Shown piece by piece: positions 32,718 through 44,639 of a DNA stretch of 64,000 bases; the first letter of the stretch is position 1; the number at the start of each line of letters is the position of its first letter. The stretch lies in assembly GCF_032884065.1 (NCBI RefSeq), contig NC_088865.1, positions 46,154,185 to 46,218,184 on the forward strand. Reading direction: 5' to 3'. A program made the position numbers and the translations under genes. The notes beneath the pieces are model-generated. The model was not told where the DNA came from, made no database searches, and saw nothing but the letters and a program-made list of their open reading frames with translations. The stretch is from Artemia franciscana (lineage: Eukaryota; Arthropoda; Branchiopoda; Anostraca; Artemiidae).

Positions 32718-35045
32718 AGGAGAATTTAAGATATCAGAACTTAAAAAGTGTATCTACAAGATATCGGGGACTACAGGGGGTATGGAGTTAAAACATTCTG
32801 GGAGTGTCTGGAGAGGGTTGTGAAAGAAGATTTTCAGGATTTTATTTAAGAAAGGGATAAGAATGCTGAAACATTTTTCGCCTGAGTATTGGATGTTCCA
32901 AAAAGGGCTGGTACTTTTTTCTCAAATTCTGAACAAAAATTACCTCAACATAATTCGAGAATAGAAATAACCTTAAAAAGGAGAAAATCATCCACCTCTT
33001 AAGCCCTCTATATGCCTGAGCTTCATGTGCGCTTTACTCAAATCAAAATGTATATTAAACAGTTTCTCTCCTATAATTGCAACATTGAAAATTGTTGAGG
33101 CTTCACAGAAAGAACACAAAGTCAAACGTTAACTCAAAGACTGGGGACTGAAAAGGGCGAGGCCCCCTCATTAAAACTTAAGAGAAACAAAAATTATGTC
33201 GCATATGAAGGGATGTCATTCTTTTCAGTCCCCATTCTTTGAGCTAAAGTTTGACTTTCTGTCCTTTAAAAACGACTAAAGAATTGACTTTAAGACCAGA
33301 GAAATGCCACAAAAATTTTAGAGAAAACCAGGGGAGGTGCAAGTGAAAATCAGAAATACCAGAGAAAATCATTTAATGCAAGAGAAATTGAACCAGAAAC
33401 TAATTGGATCTTATTTTGTTTCTTTTGTTGCATTCTTTGTAAGAATAAATAAAAAAATAAAGATTAAGAAGAACTGACTAATTTTTTAATTGAAAAAATG
33501 ACTTAAAAACATTCTTTAAAAATGAATGCTAAAACACAAAAGCCGTTGAAATTGTTGTAAGAAGTATTTTTAAGTCCTATAGAACTGTTGCCTAAAAACC
33601 AAGGGGTTAAAGAGGCGGCAAATCCCTCATATTCAGGATAGTTTCAGCTTGTTATAAGCTTCATGGTCATTTTTGATTTCATATGGTAGAACTCTTATTT
33701 ATTTATTTTAGTTCCTGGAAAGAAGGAATGAAAAGCAGAATGATCGTCTAATTTATAACGATAGTAATTCTTGGAAGCCTCAGCAATTTTCTTTGTTGTA
33801 GTTATAGGAGAGAGACTGTTTAAGATATATTTTGATTTCAGCAAAGCGCATATGAAGCTCGGGTATATTTAATCTCTATCCTCAAAAGTCGCTCCCAAGA
33901 TGTTGCTGATATGCAATTTTGATAATTTAGATATATTTTTTTGTTCCGGTTTAGCCTACTTCTGCCCCCCCCCCTACCGAGCCTGAATTCTGAGATAATC
34001 GACCCCCAGCATCCCCTAAAACTTCAAATTGATAATTTAACTAGTTTTCTAGTTTTCATGATATCCGTTTTGATTAACTTGCATTACACAGTGTATTAAG
34101 ATTCACCTTGATACTTAACTGTTAATGTATTATAAGCTCCACAGGGGTTTACAGTGCAAATATGTTTCGGTACTTACTCCCCTTTCCTTCCCACGTCTTC
34201 AATTCAGTAGTTCATTTGGCTTTCCAACATTTCCTGAAAGTTTCAATTTAATCACCATGGATACTACCAAGATATTGTAGATACACTAAGTTGATTTCCT
34301 AGCACCAAAAAATGTCTTTTGGTTTGCCGTATCTCTTGATAAACCATTAGCTGGAACGGAGACATAACATTTTTGCCACTCTTCAACTTCTAACATGAAA
34401 TTTGAATTCCACTTACCCCTTTCCCCAAAGTATCTGAACGTTTTGGTGTATTTCAGACGTTCCATTTTCAGTTATTTTTCTGAACAAAAACATTGAAGTC
34501 GTCTGATATCTACCTACTCTCCCTAAACTACTTGAAACCTTCATCTGTATACACCATACAGTTCCTGATCTATTGCAGATACGCTATAATGACAATCTGA
34601 AATACGCATGGGGTCTTCAGATTTACCTCCAACCCCTGCTCGAGGCCAAAATTTGAGGTTCTCTTGACCTCGTAACAGCGATCAAAATGTTCAATTATGT
34701 CTACCAAGTCGTTTCTCAGACAATGCGTCTACCCTATTTCAATAGCCTGGGTACATACGAATAGGGTCTTTTGATTTGTCTTTGTCCTCTTCCTTAAGTC
34801 TTAACTCAACATCTAATTGCTTCCCCCCCCCAACATTACCTGAGGGTCTTAGCTTAATGCACTAAGGTCCTCCCAACCAATCGCAAATATGCCACTTTGA
34901 TGACCAGAGAACACATAGTGTCTTTTGATTTAGCTTGCTACTTAATCGCACATAGATTATGTTCCATAGGAACTCGTAGTGCAAAACTGCTTTGGTGGAT
35001 AAGCGACCAAAATTCTTTATCAATTTCCTACCCCCTCAACATAAA

Positions 35046-36210
35046 AACTTAAACTCCCTTTCCCCCTTTTTCCCACAGCAGTACCTGAAATTTTCAACAC
35101 CTTGCTCAATCCCTTTTTGAAATATTGCAGATATTCTACTTTGATGACCTGGATGCACAAAGTGTGTGTTTTGATTTACCTTTGCCCTTCCGCATGTTCA
35201 AATCAGAGATCTACTTCTATCCCTCCCACCGTCCCTCCATCAATTCCTGACAGTTTTGAATCCCAGGCTATTCCCGTGATATTGAAGATAATTTGAAAAC
35301 TCAGACGTACATAATATGTTTTGGTTTACTCAGGTACGTGAGTCATTCCTGGAGTATACCATTATGAAACTGTGAGAATTTCGGCTTCACAAACGATTCC
35401 TAAGAGTTTCTAGTTGATGGGACAACCCAGACCAAGCATAGCCTCCTGTTCTGCTAGAATCTTACTGAAGAACGAGTAATTGAAATTAGACCAAAAATGA
35501 GTAAAAGTAAAGTCAAATATTCTTCCAAGCGTAAAATAACTACAAATCATCATCAACAAATAAATGAAACCCAAAACAAACAGATACTGTTTTACCATTC
35601 CAAAACTGTTTTTTTTTCAGGAATTTTTTTTATAACTTAATATATATTTTTATAACGATTTTTGTAACTTAAAGACATTCTTCCTGGGGCTCTAGGGGGG
35701 GTCATGTTATACCCAAGGACATAGTCAATGGGCCTTTCAACTATGATGGGCTAAATGGCTATCTCAGAATTTTAATCGGTCGATTTTGGGGAAAAGGGTG
35801 TTGAGGACTGGGCCTAGTTGCCCTCCAATCTTTTTGGTTACTTAAAAAAGACACTAAAACGTTTGATTTCCGTTTGAATTTGCCCTCTCAAGATTTTCTA
35901 GGATCACGTGGTCGATACGATCACCTCTGGAAAAAAAAATAAATAAACACTTTGTTTCTAGCCTACACGTTGTCTCTTTCTTCTGGCAATAAGAAAAAAC
36001 TCCATATTTTTGCAGATGGGAGCTTGAAACCTCTAAAGTAGGGTTCTCTGATAAGCTGAATCAGATGGCATGATTTGCATCACACAGAAAAAAAGGAGCT
36101 AGTATTTTTGATTTTTTTTTTATATTAAAGTGTGACTTTCATTAAAATTCTATGACTTTTAGGGGGGTGTTTCCATCTTCTTTCAAAAAATATGGCAAAT
36201 TTTCTCAGGG
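35046..36210 (+). repeat. Right-arm-only segment
   Basis: It is absent from the left arm, where ACGACCCTGATGTTGAGAGG (about 26693-26712) joins the two flanks directly. The first 450 bases are a direct relative of 29990-30420 in the spacer. The remainder is a dispersed-repeat copy. Either the left arm lost it or the right arm gained it. Confidence 0.75.
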
Positions 36211-37149
36211 TCGTAACCTTTGATGGGTAAGACTAAACTTAGAGAAGCTTATATATTTGAAATCAGCCTAAAAAGTTTCTATTGCATCAAAATTCTGTGT
36301 TTTATAGTTTCAATTACTAGTGAGTCGGGTCGCTCCTTATTTATATTTCGTTACCACGTATGGTTTGATAATATATGACTTTTTTTCCTATCTTAGGTCT
36401 TAATGTGTCTCTTAAATTTTCTTTGAAAAACTGTGGTTTGGAAAAATTTTCATGAATGAAACTACGAAAAACAGAGCTAAGGCGGAGAGTGCCTACTACT
36501 AAATAAATTCAATCAGTCTTGTATATTACTTAAAACCTCATCCTCCAGCTTTACTGAACACGCGCGAAATAATTGTTTACTCGTATGTATAATTTCACGT
36601 AAAAAGTTGCAAAAATAATAGCTACCTTTTTCTGTGTGATTACTAACGCAGTCTTCCTTGATAAAATTGGTTTCTGAGAAAGAAGTAAACAACATTACGA
36701 GTCAGCAAAAAGGCGTCATAATAGTTAATTTTGTTAAACTCTGACTCATAACCCCCCCCCCCATTGAAAGTGTTTTTTTTTTCAGCAATATAGCCTATTT
36801 GCAATGGGAAAAAACTGAATTTGCAACTTAGAACTGGAAGCAAAAAAAAACAAAAAACAAGCAGGTGAAATATGCAAGAATTTAGAAAAACTAAGATGAA
36901 GTTGTAAAAATTTGGAACTTTAGACGGGGAATAGAGGACCCTGCTGCATAGCTTCACATTATATTTTGCTGCTGATTTTTTTTTTTTTTTTCATTCAAGT
37001 CCTTCAAACTCTATTTTTAATACCCTGAAAAGATCTGCAAAAGCACAATTGCTACCTGAAACAGTAATTAGTAATAAATGATTTATTCCGGTCTTGTAAA
37101 TTACTCTCATCCAAGAAAATCGTAGACGTAAAAAATTTTCATTAAACAG

Positions 37150-38740
37150 TTTGTCGTAACGAATCAAACAGTTCGTGGTAACGAACTTTAAGTAAGGAGC
37201 GACCCGGCTCAATAATAACCGAAACTCTTAAAACAGAGTTTTTATACCAATAGATACATCAAAAGAATTGGATATTTGTACTGATTTCAAATATATAAGT
37301 TTCATCGAATTTAGTTTTACCCATCAAAAGTTACGAGTCTAAACAAATTTCCCTTATATTCGAAAAAAGAGGAAACAACCCTTTAAAAGTCATAGGATCT
37401 CAATGAAAATCAAACCATCTCATTTAGCGTATCAGAGAACCCTGCTGTAAATGTTTCAAGCTCCAATCTACAAAACTGTACAATTCGTATTTTTGAAAGA
37501 AAAAAGTATTTTTTTTAAGGTTTGTATTTTTTCCCCCAAGGGTGATCGTATCGACCCAATGCTCCTAGAATATCATGAGAGCTTATTTGAAGGGATATTA
37601 AAAATTCTAGTTCCCTTTTTAAGTGACCAAAAGACTGGAGGGAAACTAGGCTTCCACCTACGGTCATTTTTTCCCCAAGCTCAACCGATCAAAATTTTGA
37701 GACAGCCGTTTTGTTCAGCATAGTCGAAAAATCTACTAACTATGTCTTTGATTATGTCACAGTCCCTGGAGGAAGGGCTGCAAGTTATGAACTTTGCCCA
37801 TTGTTTTTATACAGTATTAGTTATTGCAAAGTATACAGACGTTTTCAGGGGGATTTTTTTGAAGTGGGGGCCTGGGGGAGAATTTTTTCATGAAGGAAGT
37901 TTTCATGGGGGAAGGAATTTTCTATGAAGAGGGTGCCGGATTTCCCAGTATTATTCAAGAGACAATCAGAAAGTAACTAACAAAACAAGATTTTTTCGAC
38001 TGAAAGTAAGGAGCTACCTTAAAACTAAAAATGAACAAAAATTATTACGCATAAGAAAAATCCCCCATATATGTAATAAGTTTCTGTTCGTTTTAAGTTT
38101 TAATGTTGTTTTTTACTTTCAGTTGAAAAAACTTGTGTTGTTTAGTTAATTGTAAGTAAGGAATGACTCGTGTTGTTAGCAAACTAATCTCTAAAATAAA
38201 GGAGCTTTGACAACAATATATACATCAACAGAATTGTTTTTGTTCATAATATCAAATATATAAAATCTCATACGTTTTGGCAGGACCACCAAGAGTTACA
38301 AGCCTGGGAAGATTTGCCTGATTTCTCAAAACGGGGAAAACGCCTCAAAAAGGGCAAATGATCTTTCCGAAAGCTATATGCCACCTATCAAATTCACCAT
38401 ATTAGATGACCTTTCTTTCGTGGTTTCAAGTCTCTGTTTACAAAACTGGGAAATTTTCAATTTCTTAACATAGAAGGTTGACCAAAGATAAGAGTACGTT
38501 TTTTTTCTCAGGGTTTGTCGTATACAGTCAATGGTCCTAAAATTCCAAGAGAAGGCTCCCAAGAAGGGATATTGAAAGCACTATGACCCTTTTTAAGCAG
38601 TAAAAAAGATCAAACCGGATCAAGCGGCGTTTACTACTATTTGTGGGGTGAAAGATTAATTTATCAACCGATTAATCCAAGAATAATACCAGAATTTTCG
38701 TTCCATTGGTTTTTGGCTTTATCGGGGTCAAATTAATCAT
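37150..38740 (+). repeat. Dispersed-repeat copies (plus), right arm
   Basis: A copy begins AACAGTTCGTGGTAACGAAC at about 37165, followed by AAGTAAGGAGCGACCCGGCT and ACATCAAAAGAATTGGATAT. A second, diverged copy runs from about 38150 to 38740. These mirror 24160-25760. Confidence 0.8.
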
Positions 38741-39884
38741 TGAAATTTGGTGGGATTTTGTTGCTGCGTTTCCTCTAACTCTGCCCCCCCCCCTGTGCTT
38801 CCCCGTCCAACATCCTTGTTCATAAGTTCGAGGTAGCTCAAGATGTTTCCTGGCAAAGGCAGATATCGTGCAGTTGAACCTGCAATCGTATATACTGAAA
38901 ATTCTTGCACCACTCAAGTTAAAATAAGATGCAAAATACCAACGTTTTTACTTAAAAAAAAAAACGTCAAGAAAGAGGAGAGTTAGAGGAGCTACGTTCT
39001 CACTCTAACCAGGACTGCAAACCTTTTTGTCCCCCCCCCCTTCTTCCTTGAAAAATAACTTTTTTTTGGCATTTAAAGAAAACATTGTTCTTCTCTAGAT
39101 TTTGAAAAAAAATCTACAAATAACTGACAAATAACAGAAATAAATTCTTGCTCTCTAGCACTCTTAGGGTTTATTATATTGTAAGAGCAGAAGTAGTAAT
39201 AGTAGTAGCTCTAAAAGTTTCAATTTAATACCCCCAGTCGTTCTCAACATATTGGTGAGGTATCTTATCGGTAACCATACACGCAGTACTTTTAGATTTA
39301 GTTCTAAGCAAGATTTAGTTTTAAAGCATGCTGGGCAAGTGGCATAAGTATGGAGGGCTGATATATCAAATATTCATAGAAACATAGTTACTGGACCATT
39401 CAACTATGCTGAAAAAATGGCTGTTTCAAAATTATGATTGGATGTGTTTTGGAAATGAATGGGCTTAGGAGGAGGGTTGCTTATCCTTAAATTACTTTTG
39501 ACTCTTACAAAGGGCATTACAAGTTTTAATTTCTTGTCAAAGTAGCTTGTTTAAAACTTTCAATAATGTTGCTAGCTATTATAGTGGCACTCCCTATGAT
39601 ATTTCTTATATGCCCTATTGAATGCCTGCATGTATATATAGTTTTTCTGTTTAATTGAAACTTTCAATAAACATTCTCCAAAAGTTTCACCTTAATACCT
39701 GTAGCAATATTAGTTACAGCAACTGTACTGATGGTACTAATAGTATGCGCATGGTGCATCCTGGCTAGTTCACAATCCGTGACAACTTACCCTTAAAGGT
39801 ATAACTTAATAATGTAAGCGGTTCTTGAAATATTACTGTGTCTCCTTTTTGAAAATCTACATACTCAAGAGTTCGTTCTCATCA

Positions 39885-41080
39885 AACAGTTCGTGGTAAC
39901 GAACTGTAGTAAGGAGCGACCCAGCTCAATAGTAAACGAAACTCTAAAAATCGGAATATTGATGCTAAAAGATACATCAAAAGAATCGAATTTTCATGCT
40001 GATTTTAAATATATAAGTTTCATCAAATTTAGTCTCTGTCATCAAAAGTACGAGCCTGAGAAAATTTACCTTATTTTTGAAAATAGGGGGAAACAATTCC
40101 TAAAAGTCATAAAATCTTAACGAAAATCACACCATCGCATTTGGCGTATCAAAAAACCTTACAGCAAAAATTTCAAGCTCCCATCTACAAAAATGTGGGA
40201 TTTCGTATTTTTTGCCAAAAGACTAATCACGGGTGCGTGTTTATTTGTTTGTTTTTTCTTTCTTTTTCCCAGGGGTCATCGCATCGACCAAGTGCTCCTA
40301 GAATGTCGTAAGAGGGCCATTCTAATGGAAATGAAAAGTTCTAGTGCCTTTTTAAAGTGACTATAAAAATTAGAGGGCACCTAGACCCCCTCCCACGCTC
40401 ATTTTTTCCCCAAATTCAATGGATCAAAATTTTGAGATAGCCATTTTGTTCCGCATAGTCGAAAACCATAATAACCTTGTCTTTAGGGATGACTTACTCC
40501 CCCACAGTCCCTGGTGGAGGGGTTGCAAGTTACAAACTTTGACCAGTGTTTACATACAGTAATGGTTATTGGGAAGTGTATAGACGTTTTCAGGGGGATT
40601 CTTTTGGTTTGGGAGTTGGGTTGAGGAAAGGGGGCTATGTGGGGGGATCTTTCCTCGGAGGAATATGTCATGGGGGAAGAGAAACCCAATGAAAAGGGTG
40701 CAGGATTTTCTAGCATTACTATAAAAAAAAAACAATGAAAAACTAAACATGAAAAAGTTTTTTCAATTGAAAGTAAGGAGTAGCATTGAAACTTAAAACG
40801 AACAGAGATAATTAAGCATATTAGGGGTTCTAAAAATACTTTAACATAAAGAGCAATGTATTTCGGAGGAAATAAACACATCGCTCTTTATGCTAAAGTA
40901 TTTTTAGTAATTTCAACTACTTAATCTACGGCTTTTCTGATTCAGGGGTCATTCTTAAGGAATTGGGAAAAAACTTAAGATTTAGTATAAAGAGCGAGGT
41001 ATTAACGAGGGGACACACCCCCTCATATACATAATAAAAATATAAGAATATAAAAGTTTGTTACGTAAGTTAATTCTTAA
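39885..41080 (+). repeat. Dispersed-repeat copy with hairpin tail
   Basis: It starts AACAGTTCGTGGTAACGAAC at about 39884 and ends in hairpin text with AAAGAGCGAGGTATTAACGA at 40990. It mirrors 22020-23050. A 132-codon minus-strand frame at 40483-40881 is a chance opening across the repeat. Confidence 0.82.
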
Positions 41081-41340
41081 GTTACGTATATTTTTTACTA
41101 ATAAAAACGTTCGTTAAAAATTAAAAGTTCTAGTTACCTTTTTAAGTAACCGAAAAATTGGAGGGCAACTACGCCTCCTTCCCCACCCCTTATTTCTAAA
41201 AATCGTCTGATCAAAATTAAGAGAAAGCCATTTAGCCAAAAAAAAAATAATACGCAAATTTCATTTTAATAATTTATGTGCGGAGAGCCAAAATCAAACA
41301 TGCATTAATTCAAAAACGTTCAGAAATTAAATTAAAAAAT

Positions 41341-41610
41341 ACTAGTTTTTTTAACTGAAAGTAAGGAGCGACATTAAAACTTAAAACGAACAGGAATTAC
41401 TCCGTATATGAAATGGGTTTTCCCCTCCGCAATCCCTCGCTCTTTACGCTAAAGTTTGACTCTTTGCCACAATTCTAATTTTTAAAACAATTATAAACTT
41501 TAGCGTAAAGAGCGAGGAATTGCGGAGGGGAAAACTCATTGCATATACGGAGTAACTTCTGTTCGTTTTAAGTTTTAATGTCGCTCCTTACTTTCAGTTA
41601 AGAAAACAAT
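41341..41610. repeat. Hairpin MITE-like element, right arm
   Basis: The mirror of 21481-21761. Inverted arms of about 120 bases start ACTAGTTTTTTTAACTGAAA. A few point differences in the arms (for example GGGAAAACTCATTGCATATA) separate it from the left copy. Confidence 0.87.
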
Positions 41611-41681
41611 TTTTTATTTATTTAATTTAATTCAACATCCGCCTAAATATTCCTTCAAAGCTTCCCATTAATACCCTTAGC

Positions 41682-42360
41682 TTGCGTAGTAGCAACAACT
41701 GTAGTAGCAGCAGTAGCATTCATAGCAGTATGCACATAGCAGCTTCGGTTCCTCCAACATTCCTTCAATACACGCTGAAAATTTCATTTTCATTTTCCCA
41801 AAATTTTCGCCTTAATAAGCTTAGATTAGGTAGCAGTAGTAGCAGCACAAGCGGTAATAGTTTAATAAGCTTAGCTTAAGTAGCTCAATAAGCTTAGCTT
41901 AAGCACCTGTAGTAGCAGTGCAAGCAGTAATAGTACAAGCAGTGGTAGTTGCAGTAGAATTAATAGAGGTAGCTTTAACTGTGATGGTGGTAGTAGCAGT
42001 AGCAGTAGTAATAACGGTAGCAGTAGCCGTAGCGGTACTACTAGTAAGTCTAGAACCAATTGCAATAGGATACAACTATTGTCTTTGGGTTAGTTCAACA
42101 TCCCCCGCGACAAGCCCTGTAAGTTTTAGCTTCACACACCAAACTGTTCCTAAGACATTGCTGATACGCCCTTTTGACAATCTGATACAAATGGAGTGCT
42201 GTGATTTAGATCACCTTCACCCCTTGAAATTCCCTGAAAATTTCAACTTCATATTTTCAGGCATAGTTGCAATAGTAGTCACAGTAGTAGTATTAGTAAT
42301 AATAGTAGTATTGTTCATAATAATAGTGCTAGTAGCGGTAGTATTAAGGTCTTAGTAATA
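41682..42360. repeat. Triplet-rich tracts, right arm
   Basis: AGTAGTAGCAG-type imperfect triplets mirror 20743-21416. Their length is unchanged between arms over most of the tract, so little triplet slippage followed the duplication. Confidence 0.85.
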
Positions 42361-42830
42361 TGCCCTCAATAGTTTTTAACGGACAGTACCCCACCATTCC
42401 CAACGGCTATGCACTCTAACCGGCAAGTATCCCCCTTGTCGTCTATACAAGCGGCCAGTATCCCCGGATGACTACAGAGACAGGTGTTTGTTACATTATA
42501 AGGGGCTGCTTCTTCGGGTTGTCTTATTATGTAATAGGACTTATTAGAGTCCGCTACTTAAGCGGGGAAGCCCTAATTATAAAAAAATGATCGTGGTAAA
42601 ATATTTACATGTGAAAATGATACAATCTTACGTAAATTGTTTTGTTTCCGGTGGTTCTTTATAATCCGGCGAAAACTAGTTTTGAAGGTCAACGATTCGT
42701 GAGTTGTTTGATTTCCTCCCTACTGAAAAAGAGTTCAGTGTGTCAACATCGAGGATAATATTCTTTATAAATGAATGCTTTTACTCTATAGCATATTAAA
42801 AGCACTAGCAGTGGCAAAATAAAACCTAGA

Positions 42831-43104
42831 ATGCCTAAAGTAGCAGTAGAAGTTACAAGGGGCTGTCGGCTAACCATAGAATGGGACGAGAGGTTTGCCC
42901 GATATGTAATATCATTTGTCAAATTCAAGTCGGAAGAACAGTAATACTTTGCAGCAAAAATTGGATACAATTCATATAGAAAGATTACAATACGGATTAA
43001 GCGCAATTGAGAAATATATTGAAGACAATAATCTGAATCTATCCATAAAAAGGAGTAAGTTTGTTACAAGCGAGAAAGAATCCTTGTTAGTCTATAATCG
43101 GTAG
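42831..43104 (+). pseudogene. Arm ORF A (right), frameshifted
   Basis: It begins MPKVAVEVTRGCRLTIEWDE as in the left arm, then loses frame near 42950 and resumes DTIHIERLQYGLSAIEKYIE to the stop at 43104. A one-base change in a stretch of A and T is the likely cause. The comparison with the intact left copy is the only support for its being a gene. Confidence 0.5.
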
Positions 43105-43124
43105 TGAAAGTGTCAAGATTTAAA

Positions 43125-43370
43125 ATGGTTGGATTTGAGAAAAAGAAAATCAAACAAAATCTAGTGACTTTGAAAAAAGTATTGATTCAAGATGATAATT
43201 TTCTAGAGTTATATTAAAGATTTACTTTTGAGCACTACCTAGAAATTCGTTTGAGACTGCTATTTGGCATGGCAACAACAAATAAGTCGAATAAGTTTTT
43301 TGACGTTACTCGATTACTCCTCCTCCTAGAAGACATTCATTTTACTGATCGCGAGTCAGTTTCTTTTTAG
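43125..43370 (+). pseudogene. Arm ORF B (right), one stop
   Basis: An 82-codon frame from ATG at 43125 to TAG at 43370 is interrupted only by a TAA at about 43215 (ELY*RFTFEHY). The second half, GMATTNKSNKFFDV then TRLLLLLEDIHFTDRESVSF, keeps a coding look. It starts 21 bases after ORF A. No family was recognised. Confidence 0.45.
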
Positions 43371-43400
43371 CAGTGAGACAATCAACAATGAAAAAATTTT

Positions 43401-43688
43401 TACACATGTCCATTATGTTTGTAAACATTGATCAGCTGGTCATCCTGTGAGAACTGTATAGCTATTGATGACTATAATGAAAATTGTAGATTATGCAATT
43501 CGTGTAAATTGCACAAAAGATATGCAGTGCAAATTAAAAACTATAATTCCTGCCTTGAAGATATTTCTGACTTTCAAAATAGATGTTTCCTATGCTATAA
43601 TTATCACTTTGATAAATCTGATCAGTGGCAAAATACCTACCCTGGTATGATTGCAAACACCCTAAGCATGATTTCAGGTTATTCTTAA
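43401..43688 (+). pseudogene. Arm ORF C (right), cysteine-rich
   Basis: It reads YTCPLCL, a TAA, then SWSSCENCIAIDDYNENC, RLCNSCKLHKRYAVQIKNY and NRCFLCYNYHFDKSD. Seven or more cysteines in C-x2-C pairs suggest zinc binding. Left and right copies differ at about five residues (for example CRLYNSC against CRLCNSC), and the right one preserves a more regular pattern. Confidence 0.5.
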
Positions 43689-43717
43689 GATCGGTATTGT
43701 CGTGGTTTTAAATTGTT

Positions 43718-44179
43718 TTGGTAGGAAAAAACCAGGTCTACGATTCAATTGCTGGAATAATAAGAGATTCTGGCTTTTACAAAATCGCTCTGAAGATACC
43801 GGCTAAAATGATTATAAATCTACAGATTTTTATTTGGCTGTTACAGAAAGTGATTCTTCATATGAGAATGCTGTGGTCAACATTGCTTCAAATAAGCAAA
43901 TGGAAACACATAAAATCGATAATATGAATCAAAATAGTATTATTGACTTTATGAACAGATATAATAAAAATAAAGTTACATTATATGGTAGAAAATGTGA
44001 CCGTGACTTTGCATGCTAGGATGAATACAAGTTGAGTCATGATAATCTGCTGCCACTTATCGTTCCTGATGATTACCTATACGTGGATGAAGAAATCAAA
44101 GAATACGGAGTTTTGTATATATTTAATGATAAACAAATTCAAAAACATTTTTTAAATATTTCACTCTTAGGGCACTGAA
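43718..44179 (+). pseudogene. Arm ORF D (right), frameshift and stop
   Basis: The counterpart of 18921-19381. GKNQVYDSIAGIIRDSGFYK is followed by a frame change near 43810, then AVTESDSSYENAVVNIASN, KCDRDFAC, TAG (44017-44019), DEYKLSHDNLLPLIVPDDYL and TGA at about 44179. The cassette A-B-C-D points outward toward the edge of the inverted repeat and is convergent with the Polinton genes. Confidence 0.5.
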
Positions 44180-44268
44180 ATTTATATTGTATAGGTAAGA
44201 AAGAGTATTTTCAACGAGAAATTTCTTCAATCGAGGATTGTCACCATAAATGCTAAGACGAATTCAAT

Positions 44269-44610
44269 TTAAGTATATCCACGACATCGAAAAATAAAAT
44301 ATAACAGTGCATGAAGTCCAAAGTTTTTGGTTGATAAATCCTGTATTCGCTTCCCATTTTGAATAATAGATTTACCACTTCGTTCAACAAAGTTTTTAAT
44401 ATGAGGCGTGTAGAATGCATATTGTAAGCCAAGAGGATCGAAAAATTTAATATTCGTCGTAGTTTGAAAGATGCATAGCCAAAACATCGTCTTTACAATC
44501 AATAGGTGAATATTCAAATTGATAAAGGTATTGATGATAACGATTTGAATATGGTCGAGGAGATCCAAGGATATAAAATAGGATTTGTTTTTGGACATGT
44601 AGGGAACCAA
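44269..44610 (-). pseudogene. Polinton adenain-like cysteine protease
   Basis: The frame contains FFDPLGLQYAFYTPHI, then RIQDLSTKNFGLHALLYFI and FRCRGYT before the stop. In the family (adenovirus-type C5 proteases that mature the capsid) the last box is S-x-x-CG-x-x-x-L-x-F. Here the catalytic cysteine position reads F (NFG), so it would be inactive. The histidine box lies upstream in a shifted frame and is not clear. The stop falls at the edge of the inverted repeat (44268). Confidence 0.6.
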
Positions 44611-44639
44611 ACTCTATACATTGATTATTTGATTTGTGT

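Larger units (their letters stand above)
32718..44268 (-). repeat. Right arm of giant inverted repeat
   Basis: This is the reverse complement of 18825-29036. It ends CGAATTCAATTTAAGT at 44268, and the left arm begins with ACTTACATTGAATTCG. It is about 1.35 kb longer than the left arm, largely because of 35046-36210. Immediately outside lies the broken Polinton protease. Confidence 0.93.

Noticed and set aside
40483..40881. 132-codon minus-strand frame with SPMTYSSEE-like text
   Set aside because: It crosses a dispersed repeat and hairpin; copies elsewhere are not open in this frame.
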